A stretch of 5,837 bases of DNA from Acidobacteriota bacterium. Its GTDB lineage: Bacteria; Acidobacteriota; Vicinamibacteria; Vicinamibacterales; UBA8438. The translations under genes and the position numbers were made by a program. Positions 1 through 4,953 of this stretch are shown one piece after another. Within the stretch, counting starts at the first letter, position 1; every line of letters begins with the position of its first letter. The DNA is taken from assembly GCA_011523485.1 (NCBI GenBank), contig WTGR01000441.1:1-5837 (forward strand), read 5' to 3'. The notes below the pieces were generated by a model, which ran no database searches, had not been told where the DNA came from, and saw only the letters and a program-made list of their open reading frames with translations.

Positions 1-319
1 GGGTGGTGATGCCCCCGCGCACCGAGAAATCGCCGACCACGGTCATCCGGCGCGGGCGGCACGCGGCGACGAGATCGTCCAGGATCCGGTTGGTGACGTC
101 CTCGTAGAAGATGCCCTGGTCGCGAAAACGAATCAGGTAGTACTTCAGCGCCTTGAGCTCGATGCAGCGTTCGCCGGGCACGTACGTGATGCGGATCTCA
201 CCGAAGTCGGGGAGCCCGGTCTTCGGACAGACCGACGTGAACTCGGGGCAGCGGATGGCGATCTCGTAGTCGCGCTCGCGTCTGGGGTTGGGAAACGTCT
301 CGAGCGGCGAATCCGGCAT
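1..319 (-). CDS. queF: QueF, NADPH-dependent preQ0 reductase (3' end cut by window edge)
   Basis: This gene encodes 7-cyano-7-deazaguanine (preQ0) reductase, the cytosolic enzyme that reduces the nitrile of preQ0 to the aminomethyl group of preQ1 with NADPH on the way to queuosine in tRNA. Only 106 codons plus one base are in the window. They include the signature CPKTGLPDF (residues 31-39), with the thioimide-forming Cys31 and acid Asp38. The QueF NADPH motif ELKALKYY is at 54-61, and GIFYEDVTN at 69-77 carries the substrate-binding Glu73. Tyr72 sits where B. subtilis has a His, which I take as family variation. The sequence stops in the conserved RGGITT segment near the usual C-terminus, so probably only about 15-25 residues are missing, and the gene is the short single-domain type. 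The start is fixed by an in-frame TAA four codons upstream of the ATG. The gene is divergent from the HU gene. Confidence 0.96.
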   Translation of the reverse strand, partial: MPDSPLETFPNPRRERDYEIAIRCPEFTSVCPKTGLPDFGEIRITYVPGERCIELKALKYYLIRFRDQGIFYEDVTNRILDDLVAACRPRRMTVVGDFSVRGGITT

Positions 320-325
320 CCGATG

Positions 326-331
326 AGTTTA
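326..331 (-). promoter_or_regulatory. Possible -10 element for a leaderless queF transcript
   Basis: On the minus strand a TAAACT hexamer (TANNNT type) lies six bases before the queF ATG. A transcript from it would begin at or next to the start codon. No convincing -35 element or Shine-Dalgarno sequence is visible. The leaderless reading is inferred from spacing alone, and the hexamer could be a chance match. Confidence 0.3.
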
Positions 332-364
332 GCCCGACCGGACACCGGGTCGGTACGCAACGGA

Positions 365-393
365 TTGACACGCGGGAACCCCCGCGCTAGGAT
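365..393 (+). promoter_or_regulatory. Sigma70-type promoter for the HU-family gene
   Basis: A perfect TTGACA -35 box (365-370) and a TAGGAT -10 box (388-393, four of six consensus bases) are separated by exactly 17 bp. The predicted transcription start is near 400, giving a leader of about 90 nt before the ATG at 491. In a sequence this GC-rich, such a match is unlikely by chance, and a strong promoter suits an abundant nucleoid protein. The spacer carries a palindrome, listed separately. Confidence 0.75.
371..386. repeat. Inverted repeat inside the promoter spacer (operator candidate)
   Basis: CGCGGG (371-376) and CCCGCG (381-386) form a perfect 6-bp inverted repeat around AACC. It fills nearly the whole spacer between the -35 and -10 boxes, where a bound repressor or a MerR-type spacer-distorting activator would act. 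No regulator gene is nearby. The repeat is seen directly; the operator role is inferred. Confidence 0.4.
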
Positions 394-436
394 TCTCTCA
401 CTTTTATTGGGTTTTTCCGTCCTGATGACCGTCGGC

Positions 437-470
437 GCGCGCGGTCTTCGAGGCGTCCACAACCGCGCGC
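437..470 (+). promoter_or_regulatory. Leader hairpin upstream of the HU-family gene's ribosome binding site
   Basis: GCGCGCGGT (437-445) pairs perfectly with ACCGCGCGC (462-470), giving a 9-bp, almost all-GC stem with a 16-nt loop. It lies wholly within the predicted leader and ends 7 nt before the Shine-Dalgarno sequence. It could affect mRNA stability or translation start. It matches no riboswitch family I recognise, and alternating GC makes some chance pairing likely. Confidence 0.45.
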
Positions 471-477
471 TCACACC

Positions 478-485
478 AGGGGGAG
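478..485 (+). promoter_or_regulatory. Strong Shine-Dalgarno sequence
   Basis: The purine run AGGGGGAG ends five bases before the ATG at 491. It is the only good ribosome binding site in the window. It selects this ATG over the upstream open frame that begins near 323 and over the internal ATG at codon 7. Confidence 0.75.
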
Positions 486-490
486 CGCCG

Positions 491-805
491 ATGGCCGCAG
501 CCCGCAAGATGGGCAAGACCGAGTTGTTCGCGCACTTCGTCGAGCACATGTCCAACTACGACGTCACTCTCAAGCGCGCTGACGTGCGCGTGTTCTTCGA
601 AGAGTTGCAGCGACTGTGCGAGGCGCAGCTTCAGGATTCCGGCGAGTTCACGCTCCCCGGCATCGCGAAGCTGGTGCTGCAGAACCGTGAGGCGCGGATG
701 GGTCGCAACCCGGCGACGGGCGAAGCCATCGAGATCCCGGCGAAGCAGGTGGTCAAGGCGCGCATCGCCAAGCAGCTCAAGGACGCCGTGCTCACCGACG
801 CGTAA
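491..805 (+). CDS. HU-family DNA-binding protein
   Basis: This is a 104-residue member of the HU/IHF family, small dimeric proteins that bend and package DNA in the nucleoid. The first part (about 8-50) is the helical dimerisation region. FTLPGIAKL (53-61) leads into the DNA-binding beta arms, where GRNPATGE (71-78) carries the Pro74 that in the family intercalates between base pairs. IPAKQVVKARIAKQLKDAV (82-100) forms the last strand and C-terminal helix. It is slightly longer than the usual 90-residue HU, with a few extra residues before the normal MxKTEL-like start. The FTLPGIAKL segment replaces the common GFGxF type, placing it in a divergent HU subgroup. The gene is divergent from queF, has its own promoter and ribosome binding site, and is followed by hairpins. 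Its frame stays open upstream to 323, but that stretch crosses the promoter. I cannot tell whether it is a general HU or a specialised paralogue. Confidence 0.92.
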   Translation: MAAARKMGKTELFAHFVEHMSNYDVTLKRADVRVFFEELQRLCEAQLQDSGEFTLPGIAKLVLQNREARMGRNPATGEAIEIPAKQVVKARIAKQLKDAVLTDA

Positions 806-817
806 CGTCCCTGTGCC

Positions 818-841
818 GGACGCCGGACCGAGCCGGCGGCC
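818..841 (+). other. First intergenic hairpin after the HU-family gene
   Basis: CGCCGG (821-826) pairs with CCGGCG (833-838) across a 6-nt loop, and two further GC pairs form beyond an A-G mismatch. It starts 12 nt after the stop codon. It is the first of three hairpins in the 167-bp gap (806-972), which contains no recognisable gene. It lacks a T-run, so it may serve as a 3' stability element or part of a weak terminator. Confidence 0.35.
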
Positions 842-856
842 AGCGCGAAGTGCGCC

Positions 857-883
857 AGGCCGGGGTGGGCGTCCCCCCGGCCT
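857..883 (+). terminator. GC-rich hairpin, terminator candidate for the HU-family gene
   Basis: AGGCCGGGG (857-865) pairs perfectly with CCCCGGCCT (875-883), giving a 9-bp stem with a 9-nt loop. The sequence after it is pyrimidine-rich but has no true T-run, so it is not a canonical intrinsic terminator. High-GC genomes often use such imperfect hairpins. It could instead belong to the leader of the downstream E2 gene. Confidence 0.4.
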
Positions 884-899
884 CCCGCTTCACTCCTTC

Positions 900-923
900 C
901 GGACCGGCGTTGCGGCCGGTCCG
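900..923 (+). other. Third intergenic hairpin upstream of the E2 gene
   Basis: CGGACCGGC (900-908) pairs perfectly with GCCGGTCCG (915-923) across a 6-nt loop. It is followed by a pyrimidine-rich stretch (about 937-960) and then the E2 start at 973. It could be a second terminator stem or a leader structure. I see no convincing promoter or Shine-Dalgarno sequence between it and the E2 ATG. Confidence 0.4.
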
Positions 924-972
924 ATTCGAACTCGGGTTGCTGTCCTTCCTTCCGCCACTCTGCGACCAACCG

Positions 973-2193
973 ATGGCGATCGACGTGCTCATGCCGCAAC
1001 TCGGCGAATCCATCGCCGAGGGCACCATCGTGCGGTGGAACAAGCGCGTGGGCGACCGGGTCGACAGGGACGAGCCGCTGTTCGAGGTTTCCACGGACAA
1101 GGTCGACGCGGAGGTGCCGTCACCGGCCGGGGGCGTCCTGGCGGAGGTGCGGGCGGAGGCGGGCGAGACCGTGCCCGTCGACAGCATCGTCGCCGTCATC
1201 GGTGCGCCCGGGGAGACCGTGGTCGAGAGCGGCGGTGCGCGCGCGCCGGAATCGTCCGCAGCGGCGCCGGAGGCCGACGGTCCTGCGCCGGCAGCGGCGC
1301 CGCCGTCGGCGGGGCGCCGGAGCGCCCATGTCTCTCCGGTCGTTCGCCGGCTGGCGCGCGAGCACGGCGTCGACCCCGCCGAGGTAGCGGGCACCGGTGC
1401 GGACGGTCGCGTCACGAAGGACGACATCCTGAAGCATGTCGCGGCGGCATCGCCGGCCAGTGCCCAGGCGCCGGCGGCGCCGAGGGACGACCGCCGCATC
1501 GAGCCCCTCTCGGTCATGCGGCGCGGGATCGCGGAGCACATGCTCCGCAGCCGCCGCACGTCGGCGCACGTGCATACGGTATTCGACGTCGATTTCTCGC
1601 GCGTAGTGGCGCTGCGGGAGGCGCACAGGGACTCGTACGCGCAGCGCGGCGCTCACCTGACGTTCTTGTCGTTCGTCGCGAAAGCGGCGGTCGACGCGCT
1701 GGTCGAGATGCCGGTGCTCAACGCGTCGCTCACGAGTGACGGCGGCGGGATCATCCACGCGCCCGACGTCAATCTGGGCATCGCCGTGGCCCTCGAGGAC
1801 GACGGCGGCCTGATCGTGCCGGTGATCCGGCGCGCGGGCGAGAAGAGCGTGCCGGAGCTGACCGCGGCGATCGCGGATGTGGCCGCGCGCGCACGCGCGA
1901 AGCGCCTCGCACCGGAGGAGGTGCAGGGCGGGACCTTCACGATCACCAATCCCGGGGCGTTCGGGTCCCTGTTCGGGATGCCGATCATCAACCAGCCGCA
2001 GGTGGCGATACTCTGTCTGGGAGCGGTGGAGCGCCGGCCCGTGGTGATTGACGACGCGGGGACGATCGCGGCGCGCCCGCGCGCCTACCTTGCGCTCGGC
2101 TTCGACCACCGGCTCATCGACGGCGCGGTCGCGGACCGGTTCATGGCCCGGATAAAGTCCGGCCTCGAGCGATTCGACAGCGGCAGCCTGTAG
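973..2193 (+). CDS. 2-oxoacid dehydrogenase E2 component (dihydrolipoyl acyltransferase)
   Basis: E2 is the core of a 2-oxoacid dehydrogenase complex: it receives the acyl group on a swinging lipoyl arm and passes it to CoA. The 406 residues hold one lipoyl domain (about 2-78) with Lys43 in STDKVDAE as the lipoylation site. An Ala/Pro-rich linker follows (about 83-117), then the peripheral E1/E3-binding domain (about 118-156, SPVVRRLAREHGVD through GRVTKDDI). After a second linker comes the catalytic domain (about 176-402), ending in DHRLIDG (378-384) with the catalytic His379. The lipoyl domain opening (MPQLGESIAEGTI) resembles 2-oxoglutarate and branched-chain E2s more than pyruvate E2s, but the substrate cannot be fixed. 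No E1 or E3 gene is in the window. The ATG at 973 is chosen because the lipoyl domain begins directly after it. The frame is open back to a GTG at 850, but that stretch crosses the hairpins. No clear Shine-Dalgarno sequence is seen. Confidence 0.95.
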   Translation: MAIDVLMPQLGESIAEGTIVRWNKRVGDRVDRDEPLFEVSTDKVDAEVPSPAGGVLAEVRAEAGETVPVDSIVAVIGAPGETVVESGGARAPESSAAAPEADGPAPAAAPPSAGRRSAHVSPVVRRLAREHGVDPAEVAGTGADGRVTKDDILKHVAAASPASAQAPAAPRDDRRIEPLSVMRRGIAEHMLRSRRTSAHVHTVFDVDFSRVVALREAHRDSYAQRGAHLTFLSFVAKAAVDALVEMPVLNASLTSDGGGIIHAPDVNLGIAVALEDDGGLIVPVIRRAGEKSVPELTAAIADVAARARAKRLAPEEVQGGTFTITNPGAFGSLFGMPIINQPQVAILCLGAVERRPVVIDDAGTIAARPRAYLALGFDHRLIDGAVADRFMARIKSGLERFDSGSL

Positions 2194-2210
2194 CCTTCAC
2201 CCGCCTCTCC

Positions 2211-2870
2211 ATGCGTCCAGCGCGAACTCTTCGGGTTCGGCGGCTCGGGCTCGTACGGTACGCCGATGCCGTCGAGCTGCAGAGGACGCTCGTGTCCGAG
2301 CGTCAGCGGGACGCGATAGCCGACCAGTTGCTGCTGCTCGAGCACCCGCCCGTCATCACCCGGGGCGTGCGGGCCGGCGCGGACAACGTACTGGCGCCGC
2401 CGGACGTGCTGCGTCGGCGCGGCGTCGAGGTCCACGACGCGCGGCGCGGCGGTGACGTGACCTATCACGGACCCGGACAGCTCGTGGGGTACCCGATCCT
2501 GCTGCTGAAGCCGGACCGTTGCGACGTGCACCGGTACGTCCGGGATCTCGAGGAGGTTCTGATTCGGGCGGTGGCCGGGTTCGGCGTCCGCGCAACGCGG
2601 ATCGAGGGCCTCACCGGGGTCTGGGTCGGCAACGACAAGCTGGCCGCGATCGGCGTGCGCCTGTCGCGTTGGGTCACCAGCCACGGATTCGCGTTGAACG
2701 TGACGACCGATCTCGACGATTTCGCGCTGATTCGGCCGTGCGGTCTCGCGGATCGCGGCGTGACCTCGCTTGCCCGGCTCACCGGTACGGAGGTTTCGGA
2801 CGTCGCCGTCGCCGACCGCGTCGCCCGACGCTTCGCCGAGGTGTTCGACCGCGAGATCGTAGCCGACTAG
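2211..2870 (+). CDS. lipB: LipB, octanoyl-[ACP]:protein N-octanoyltransferase
   Basis: LipB moves octanoyl from acyl carrier protein to the target lysine of lipoyl domains; LipA then inserts the two sulfurs. The 219-residue protein matches the usual LipB length. The landmarks are the substrate-pocket motif RRGGDVTYHGPGQLVGYP (78-95), the lysine motif NDKLAAIGVR (141-150) with catalytic Lys143, and IRPCG (174-178) with Cys177, which forms the acyl-thioester intermediate. All expected residues are intact. The gene starts 17 nt after the E2 stop, so the two are almost certainly co-transcribed, and E2 Lys43 is a likely LipB substrate. The short upstream gap is pyrimidine-rich with no Shine-Dalgarno sequence, so translation may be coupled to E2. 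No lipA is visible. Confidence 0.97.
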   Translation: MRPARTLRVRRLGLVRYADAVELQRTLVSERQRDAIADQLLLLEHPPVITRGVRAGADNVLAPPDVLRRRGVEVHDARRGGDVTYHGPGQLVGYPILLLKPDRCDVHRYVRDLEEVLIRAVAGFGVRATRIEGLTGVWVGNDKLAAIGVRLSRWVTSHGFALNVTTDLDDFALIRPCGLADRGVTSLARLTGTEVSDVAVADRVARRFAEVFDREIVAD

Positions 2871-2883
2871 ATTGGAGCCCCGA

Positions 2884-2903
2884 AACGCGCTGGCCGGCGC
2901 GTT
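2884..2903. terminator. Hairpin in the convergent gap, possible two-way terminator
   Basis: AACGCGC (2884-2890) pairs perfectly with GCGCGTT (2897-2903) across TGGCCG. It sits in the 45-bp gap between the convergent lipB and malate dehydrogenase-like stop codons, where a shared terminator is expected. Neither strand has a following T-run, so it is not a classical intrinsic terminator. Confidence 0.4.
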
Positions 2904-2915
2904 CGGTCGACGACG

Positions 2916-3764
2916 TCATCCGGCGCGGGCGGCTTCGAGCCTGCTGCGCTCGCCGGCGTCGAGCGGCGGCTCGACGATGCGCGCCACACCGCCGGCGCCG
3001 AGCAGGACCGGCGCGGCCAGCGCCTGCCGGCGCGTCCCGAATTCCCCGTCGACCGCGACGAAACAGGAGGCCTGGCGGCTGCTGCCGGTGACGAGGGACG
3101 CCGCGACCCGTCCGGCCGCCGCCGCGAGCGCGTAGGGACCCGGCGGCCACAGCGCCGCCGCTCGCGCGCGCAGGCGCCGGTACCGCGGCGGCGGGAGCAG
3201 CGCCTCGAGCGACAGGCCGCCGACCGTCGCCTGGCTCCACGGCACGACAACGTGTTCCGGGGGCGCACCGAGCACGGTGAGGGCTACCTCGGAGGCCTCG
3301 CATCCGGCCTCGAGCGCGACGATGGCTCGCAGAGCGCCCCGGAGGGCCTCCGGGGCGGAGCCGAGCAGCCGGCGCCTGTCGAATCCCGCCTCGGATACCC
3401 CTCGTTCGACGAGGCGGCGTTGCCCGGCGCCCGCGCAGATGATGATGGCGCCGCGAGCGAAGGCGGTCACCTGGCGCAGCCGGTCCAGGCCGGCATCCGC
3501 ATCCCACTCGGAGTCGTGACCCTTCGCCGGGCCGGCCAGGACCAGCAGGTCCGCTCCTACCGCCGCCGAGGGGTTGCTGTCGGCGACGACGGCCGTGCCG
3601 AATCCGTCGATCGGACCTGCCTGCCGGATGTCGAGCGCCTTGCCGGCCGCGATGTCGCCGGCGTCGTCGATCAGCCGGACTTCGCGGTAGACGTCGTGCG
3701 CGGCCGTCACGCGCGCGACAGAACCGCCGAGCGTTCCGGCGCCGATGATGGCGAGAATCGACAT
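2916..3764 (-). CDS. Malate/lactate dehydrogenase-fold protein lacking catalytic residues
   Basis: This 282-residue protein belongs to the NAD-dependent LDH/MDH superfamily. The N-terminal Rossmann half is well kept: GAGTLGG (8-14) is the dinucleotide loop, Asp33/Asp34 after the second strand fit NAD preference, and GKALDIRQAGPI (41-52) is an MDH-type motif. The substrate half is not. The region aligned with the catalytic HGD motif reads LGAPPEHVVVP (165-175), with no His in register. The LDxxR region reads GSAPEALRGALR (135-146), with no Asp. The mobile-loop Arg pair is missing around 77-87, and the usual NP after strand four is replaced near 110-113. It is also shorter than the typical 310 residues. 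It may be a pseudoenzyme or bind NAD for another purpose. The ATG at 3764 gives the standard N-terminus; a TTG at 3782 would add six residues. It is divergent from the SDR gene. Confidence 0.82.
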   Translation of the reverse strand: MSILAIIGAGTLGGSVARVTAAHDVYREVRLIDDAGDIAAGKALDIRQAGPIDGFGTAVVADSNPSAAVGADLLVLAGPAKGHDSEWDADAGLDRLRQVTAFARGAIIICAGAGQRRLVERGVSEAGFDRRRLLGSAPEALRGALRAIVALEAGCEASEVALTVLGAPPEHVVVPWSQATVGGLSLEALLPPPRYRRLRARAAALWPPGPYALAAAAGRVAASLVTGSSRQASCFVAVDGEFGTRRQALAAPVLLGAGGVARIVEPPLDAGERSRLEAARAG

Positions 3765-3802
3765 GTCGGGAGCCCGCGGCAAGAGCCCCGCTGCACTTCG
3801 AG

Positions 3803-3817
3803 CCGCGATGCTCGCGG
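3803..3817. promoter_or_regulatory. 15-bp palindrome, operator candidate
   Basis: CCGCGA (3803-3808) and TCGCGG (3812-3817) form a perfect inverted repeat around TGC, directly next to the -10 hexamer of the SDR gene. For the plus-strand promoter it lies in the spacer; for the minus-strand promoter it covers the predicted start site. A protein bound here could control both genes. No regulator gene is adjacent. Confidence 0.4.
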
Positions 3818-3824
3818 TATTCTA
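3818..3824. promoter_or_regulatory. Overlapping divergent -10 elements (bidirectional promoter candidate)
   Basis: TATTCT (3818-3823) on the plus strand is followed by 7 nt and then the SDR ATG, which would give a leaderless SDR mRNA. On the minus strand the same bases read TAGAAT (3824-3819), five of six to TATAAT, with a predicted start near 3812 and a leader of about 50 nt for the malate dehydrogenase-like gene. Neither direction has a good -35 box. The overlap is visible; the activity is inferred. Confidence 0.42.
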
Positions 3825-3830
3825 GTGGCG

Positions 3831-4604
3831 ATGACAGTCGACACAGGACCGGCGGCGGAAGAGCGGGATGCCCGTTTCGCGGGCTCGGTGGCCATCGTGA
3901 CCGGAGGATCGAAGGGAATTGGGCGCGCGGTGGCCGAGAGCCTGCTGCAGCGCGGCGCCGACATCGTGATATCGGGGCGCTCGGTCCGGTCGCTGGACGA
4001 AGCGGCCGCCGGGCTGGCGGCAGTCGCCGGGACCGCGGGCGCCGGACGCATCGAAACCGTGGCGGCCGACGTGCGGCGGCCGGCGGACGCGGAGCGGCTG
4101 ATCGCCGCCGCCGCGGATCGTTTCGGCGGCGTCGATATTCTGGTCAACAACGCCGGTGTCGGTTGTTTCGACTCGGTCGCGGAGCAGTCCGTCGAGGATT
4201 GGGCGCAGGTGATCGAGACCAACCTGAATGGGGTCTTCTACTGCTGCCGGGCGGCGATCCCGATTCTGCGTCGCCGCGGCGGCGGGTGGATCGTGAACGT
4301 GAGCAGCCTGGCGGGCAGCCATCCGTTCGCGAACGGCGCGGCCTACTGCGCGTCCAAGGCGGGCCTCGACGCGTTCACCGCCGCCCTGATGCAGGAGGTG
4401 CGGTTCGACGGCATCCGGGTGAGCGCGGTTGCGCCCGGATCCGTAGGGACGGCGTTCGCCGGCAGCGACGATCGGCACGCCGCGGCGCCCTGGAAGCTGA
4501 CGGCCTCCGACGTCGCGCAGGTAGTCGTCGATCTCGTGAGCCACGACGCGCGAAGCCTGCCGAGCCGGGTCGAGATTCGTCCGTCACAGCCGCGCAAGGG
4601 CTGA
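3831..4604 (+). CDS. Short-chain dehydrogenase/reductase (classical SDR, FabG-like)
   Basis: This is a 257-residue NAD(P)-dependent oxidoreductase of the classical SDR family. The family features are in order: the cofactor loop TGGSKGIG (24-31), GR (49-50) after the second strand, the acidic AAD (78-80), NNAG (106-109), structural Asn131 in ETNLNG, catalytic Ser159 in NVSSLAG, and Tyr172/Lys176 in AYCASKAG. PGSVGT (202-207) follows in the usual place. The full Ser-Tyr-Lys-Asn set is present, so it should be active. Ser24-Lys28 and Arg50 suggest NADP preference, and the overall look is that of 3-oxoacyl-ACP reductase-like proteins. The substrate cannot be read from the sequence. The ATG at 3831 starts just before the domain; the frame is open far upstream but runs antisense through the neighbouring gene. 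The FHA gene follows after 14 nt. There is no Shine-Dalgarno sequence, and a -10-like hexamer 7 nt upstream suggests a leaderless mRNA. Confidence 0.93.
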   Translation: MTVDTGPAAEERDARFAGSVAIVTGGSKGIGRAVAESLLQRGADIVISGRSVRSLDEAAAGLAAVAGTAGAGRIETVAADVRRPADAERLIAAAADRFGGVDILVNNAGVGCFDSVAEQSVEDWAQVIETNLNGVFYCCRAAIPILRRRGGGWIVNVSSLAGSHPFANGAAYCASKAGLDAFTAALMQEVRFDGIRVSAVAPGSVGTAFAGSDDRHAAAPWKLTASDVAQVVVDLVSHDARSLPSRVEIRPSQPRKG

Positions 4605-4618
4605 ACGCCGGGAACGCC

Positions 4619-4909
4619 ATGTGGATTCTCCGCGGCACCGTCGACGAAGAGCCGGTGGTCATCCGGCTGCCGCCGGGGGCGGCCCGGACGCTGGGCAGGG
4701 GAACGAACGCCGACTTCATCGTCGGCGATGCACTCATGTCGCGCGTTCACTGCCGGTTGACGGCTTCGGAACGGCAACTCGTGATAGAGGATCTGCAGAG
4801 CACGAACGGCACCTACGTCAACGACGTGCGCCTCAAGCTCTCCACCCTCGATGACGGGGACCGCGTGCGGATAGGCCAGGTGGAGTTCAGCGTCAGCCAC
4901 CGGAGTTGA
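4619..4909 (+). CDS. Stand-alone FHA-domain protein
   Basis: This 96-residue protein is almost entirely one forkhead-associated domain, a beta-sandwich that binds phosphothreonine peptides in Ser/Thr-kinase signalling and in assembly of protein complexes. All signature residues are present: GR at 26-27, SRVHC at 41-45 (Ser41, Arg42 and His44), and STNGTYVN at 61-68 with the phosphate-loop Asn63. The strands before and after are of normal length, so the domain is complete. There is no signal peptide, membrane segment or attached catalytic domain. The start ATG is 14 nt after the SDR stop, with a weak GGGA upstream, so the two genes probably share an mRNA. The frame is open upstream inside the SDR gene, but that part is a shadow. 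No kinase or phosphatase is in the window, so the phosphorylated partner is unknown. Confidence 0.92.
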   Translation: MWILRGTVDEEPVVIRLPPGAARTLGRGTNADFIVGDALMSRVHCRLTASERQLVIEDLQSTNGTYVNDVRLKLSTLDDGDRVRIGQVEFSVSHRS

Positions 4910-4953
4910 GAGCGGGTCGGAAGACCGGTCGACGGCCGCCGCCGCGCAGACTC

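Noticed and set aside
323..490. N-terminal extension of the HU-family frame starting near 323
   Set aside because: The extension crosses a strong promoter and leader, adds sequence unlike any HU protein, and a strong Shine-Dalgarno sequence points to the ATG at 491.
921..935. tRNA T-arm-like stem-loop (CCGA TTCGAAC TCGG)
   Set aside because: No matching acceptor, D or anticodon arms and no CCA end exist on either strand at the required distances, so it is not a tRNA or an evident attachment site.
850..972. Longer E2 start at a GTG at 850
   Set aside because: The added residues cover the intergenic hairpins and do not look like a protein domain; the lipoyl domain begins right after the ATG at 973.
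687..1739. Long plus-strand frame overlapping the HU-family and E2 genes
   Set aside because: It is very Arg/Gly-rich, typical of an off-frame reading of GC-rich coding DNA, and shows no domain.
1120..2109. Long minus-strand frame antisense to E2
   Set aside because: It has shadow-like Arg-rich composition with no recognisable motif, while the plus strand encodes a full E2.
3252..3830. Upstream extension of the SDR frame to 3252
   Set aside because: It runs antisense through the MDH-like gene and across the divergent promoter; the SDR family N-terminus fits the ATG at 3831.
4910..4953. Possible terminator between the FHA and hydrolase genes (GGTC-GGAA-GACC, 4915-4926)
   Set aside because: The stem is only 4 bp with no T-run on either strand, too weak to call.
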